From NCBI GenBank assembly GCA_021823305.1, contig JAKAOE010000093.1:1-7036 (forward strand): a stretch of 7,036 nucleotides of DNA. The letters run 5' to 3'. The translations under genes were made by a program, and so were the position numbers. The notes under the pieces are model-generated. The model made no database searches and was not told the DNA's origin. It saw only the letters and a program-made list of their open reading frames with translations. How positions within the stretch are numbered: the first letter of the stretch is position 1; every line of letters begins with the position of its first letter. This stretch comes from Acidobacteriota bacterium (GTDB lineage Bacteria; Acidobacteriota; Terriglobia; Terriglobales; SCQP01). Shown here one piece after another: positions 6,130 through 7,036 of the stretch.

Positions 6130-7036
6130 TTACGCCGGCGTGGCGGCGCGCCGCCGTTCCACCAGCCAGGCGTGCTGGAGCGCGTCCAGGTCGCCGTCGA
6201 GGACGCGGTTGACGTCGCCGATCTCGAGCTTGGTGCGCGTGTCCTTCACCATCTGGTAGGGCTGGAGCACGTAGCTGCGGATCTGGCTGCCGAAGTCGAT
6301 GTCGAGCTTGCTGTCCTCCACCTTGCGCGCCTCGGCGCGCTTCTTTTCGAGCTCGTGCTCGTAGAGGCGGGAGCGGAGGATCTTCATCGCCATGTCGCGG
6401 TTCTTGTGCTGCGAGCGCTCGTTCTGGCACTGCACCACGATGTTGGTGGGCAGGTGGACGATGCGCACGGCGGAGTCGGTCATGTTGACGTGCTGGCCGC
6501 CCTTGCCGCCGGCGCGGAAGGTGTCGATGCGCAAATCCTCTTCGCGGATGTTGATCTCGATGCGGTCGTCAATCTCGGGGCTGACGAAGACGCTGGCGAA
6601 GGAGGTGTGGCGGCGCTTGGCCTGGTCGAAGGGCGAGATGCGGACCAGGCGGTGGACGCCGGTCTCCGACTGGAGCAGGCCGTAGGCGTACTCGCCTTCG
6701 ATGGTGAGGGTGGCGGATTTGATGCCGGCCTCCTCGCCCTCCTGGCGGTCGTTGCCGGTGGGGCGGAAGCGGTGGCGTTCGGCCCAGCGGGTGTACATGC
6801 GCAGCAGCATCTCGGCCCAATCCTGGCTTTCGGTGCCGCCGGCGCCGGGATGGATGGTGAGGATGGCGTTGAGGGAGTCGTTGTCGCCGCCGAGGAGGGT
6901 GCGGGTTTCGATGCCTTCGAGCGCGGCGCGCAGGGCGTCGAGCTCGCGGTGCAGGTCGGCTTCGACCGGCTCGCCTTCGCGGGCGAGCTCGAAGAAGGCG
7001 TCGAGGTCGGCGAGGGCGCGCTCCAGCTTCTGGTCG
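6130..7036 (-). CDS. prfB: Peptide chain release factor 2, 5' end outside window
   Basis: RF2 recognises UAA and UGA in the ribosomal A site and triggers peptide release. The open frame runs without a stop from the right edge to TAA at 6132-6130, giving 301 residues of the C-terminal part. Class-I factor features are GAGGTESQDWAEMLLRMY (codons around 6846-6793), the RF2-specific stop-codon motif SPF at 6636-6628 (RF1 has PxT), and the catalytic GGQ at 6501-6493 within RAGGKGGQHVN. The SPF-to-GGQ spacing of 45 residues equals that of E. coli RF2. By that alignment about 71 N-terminal residues lie beyond the edge, including the codon-26 region where many prfB genes carry a programmed +1 frameshift; its presence cannot be judged here. 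An ATG at 6810 is internal and is not the start. The gene is followed by rnr after 14 nt, suggesting co-transcription. The Gly-Lys before GGQ differs from the Gly-Ala of E. coli but looks like ordinary family variation. Confidence 0.96.
   Translation of the reverse strand, partial: DQKLERALADLDAFFELAREGEPVEADLHRELDALRAALEGIETRTLLGGDNDSLNAILTIHPGAGGTESQDWAEMLLRMYTRWAERHRFRPTGNDRQEGEEAGIKSATLTIEGEYAYGLLQSETGVHRLVRISPFDQAKRRHTSFASVFVSPEIDDRIEINIREEDLRIDTFRAGGKGGQHVNMTDSAVRIVHLPTNIVVQCQNERSQHKNRDMAMKILRSRLYEHELEKKRAEARKVEDSKLDIDFGSQIRSYVLQPYQMVKDTRTKLEIGDVNRVLDGDLDALQHAWLVERRRAATPA

Noticed and set aside
3776..6259. 827-codon open frame on the + strand opposite rnr
   Set aside because: It is Gly/Asp/Glu/Ala-rich low-complexity sequence antisense to a firmly identified rnr and prfB. 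Such long mirror frames are expected in high-GC genes.
6116..6430. N-terminal extension of rnr giving an 880-residue frame starting at 6430
   Set aside because: The extra 105 residues lie wholly over prfB in another frame, are Arg/Pro/Ala-rich with no family similarity, and end immediately before a normal RNase R N-terminus at 6115.
6130..6810. prfB as a complete 226-codon gene starting at the ATG at 6810
   Set aside because: The frame continues upstream to the window edge and encodes conserved RF2 sequence (GAGGTESQDW), so 6810 is an internal Met.
1..7036. CRISPR array, tRNA/rRNA, insertion sequence or phage genes
   Set aside because: No spaced repeats, tRNA-like cloverleaf, transposase or integrase motifs, or terminal inverted repeats were seen on either strand by eye.

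Overview
The window is very GC-rich (about 70 % by eye), and its coding strands strongly prefer G/C-ending codons. It holds five genes. A large secreted two-propeller protein with many Asp-box (BNR) repeats fits Acidobacteriota best, because that family is heavily expanded there. The release factor and RNase R are compatible with this phylum but do not prove it, so the assignment is an inference from gene content.

Layout. On the + strand, 29-3178 encodes a 1049-residue exported Asp-box beta-propeller protein of the kind usually annotated 'glycosyl hydrolase' or 'sortilin/sialidase-like'. All other genes are on the - strand and read right to left. They are prfB (release factor 2, 5' end outside the window, stop at 6130), rnr (RNase R, 6115-3788, 14 nt after prfB), then a compact type II toxin-antitoxin pair. 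The pair is a ribbon-helix-helix antitoxin (3756-3502) overlapped by a MazF/PemK-type endoribonuclease toxin (3545-3180). The toxin converges on the propeller gene with one base between the two stop codons. No stretch above 300 bases lacks a gene. The only real intergenic gap is about 31 bp (3757-3787).

How the genes relate. prfB and rnr look like a two-gene transcription unit for translation termination and RNA turnover or quality control. The toxin-antitoxin pair is probably a separate unit with its own AT-rich promoter/operator between rnr and the antitoxin. That AT-rich patch does not stop at the gene boundary: the last 14 codons of rnr also use A/T-rich codons unlike the rest of the gene, and the protein lacks the long basic tail of some RNase R proteins. 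The simplest reading is that the module was inserted at, or recombined into, the 3' end of rnr and brought its upstream DNA with it. I see no transposase, tRNA, rRNA, CRISPR array or clear terminator. No wholly new system is evident; the seam between rnr and the toxin-antitoxin pair is the part most worth a second look.
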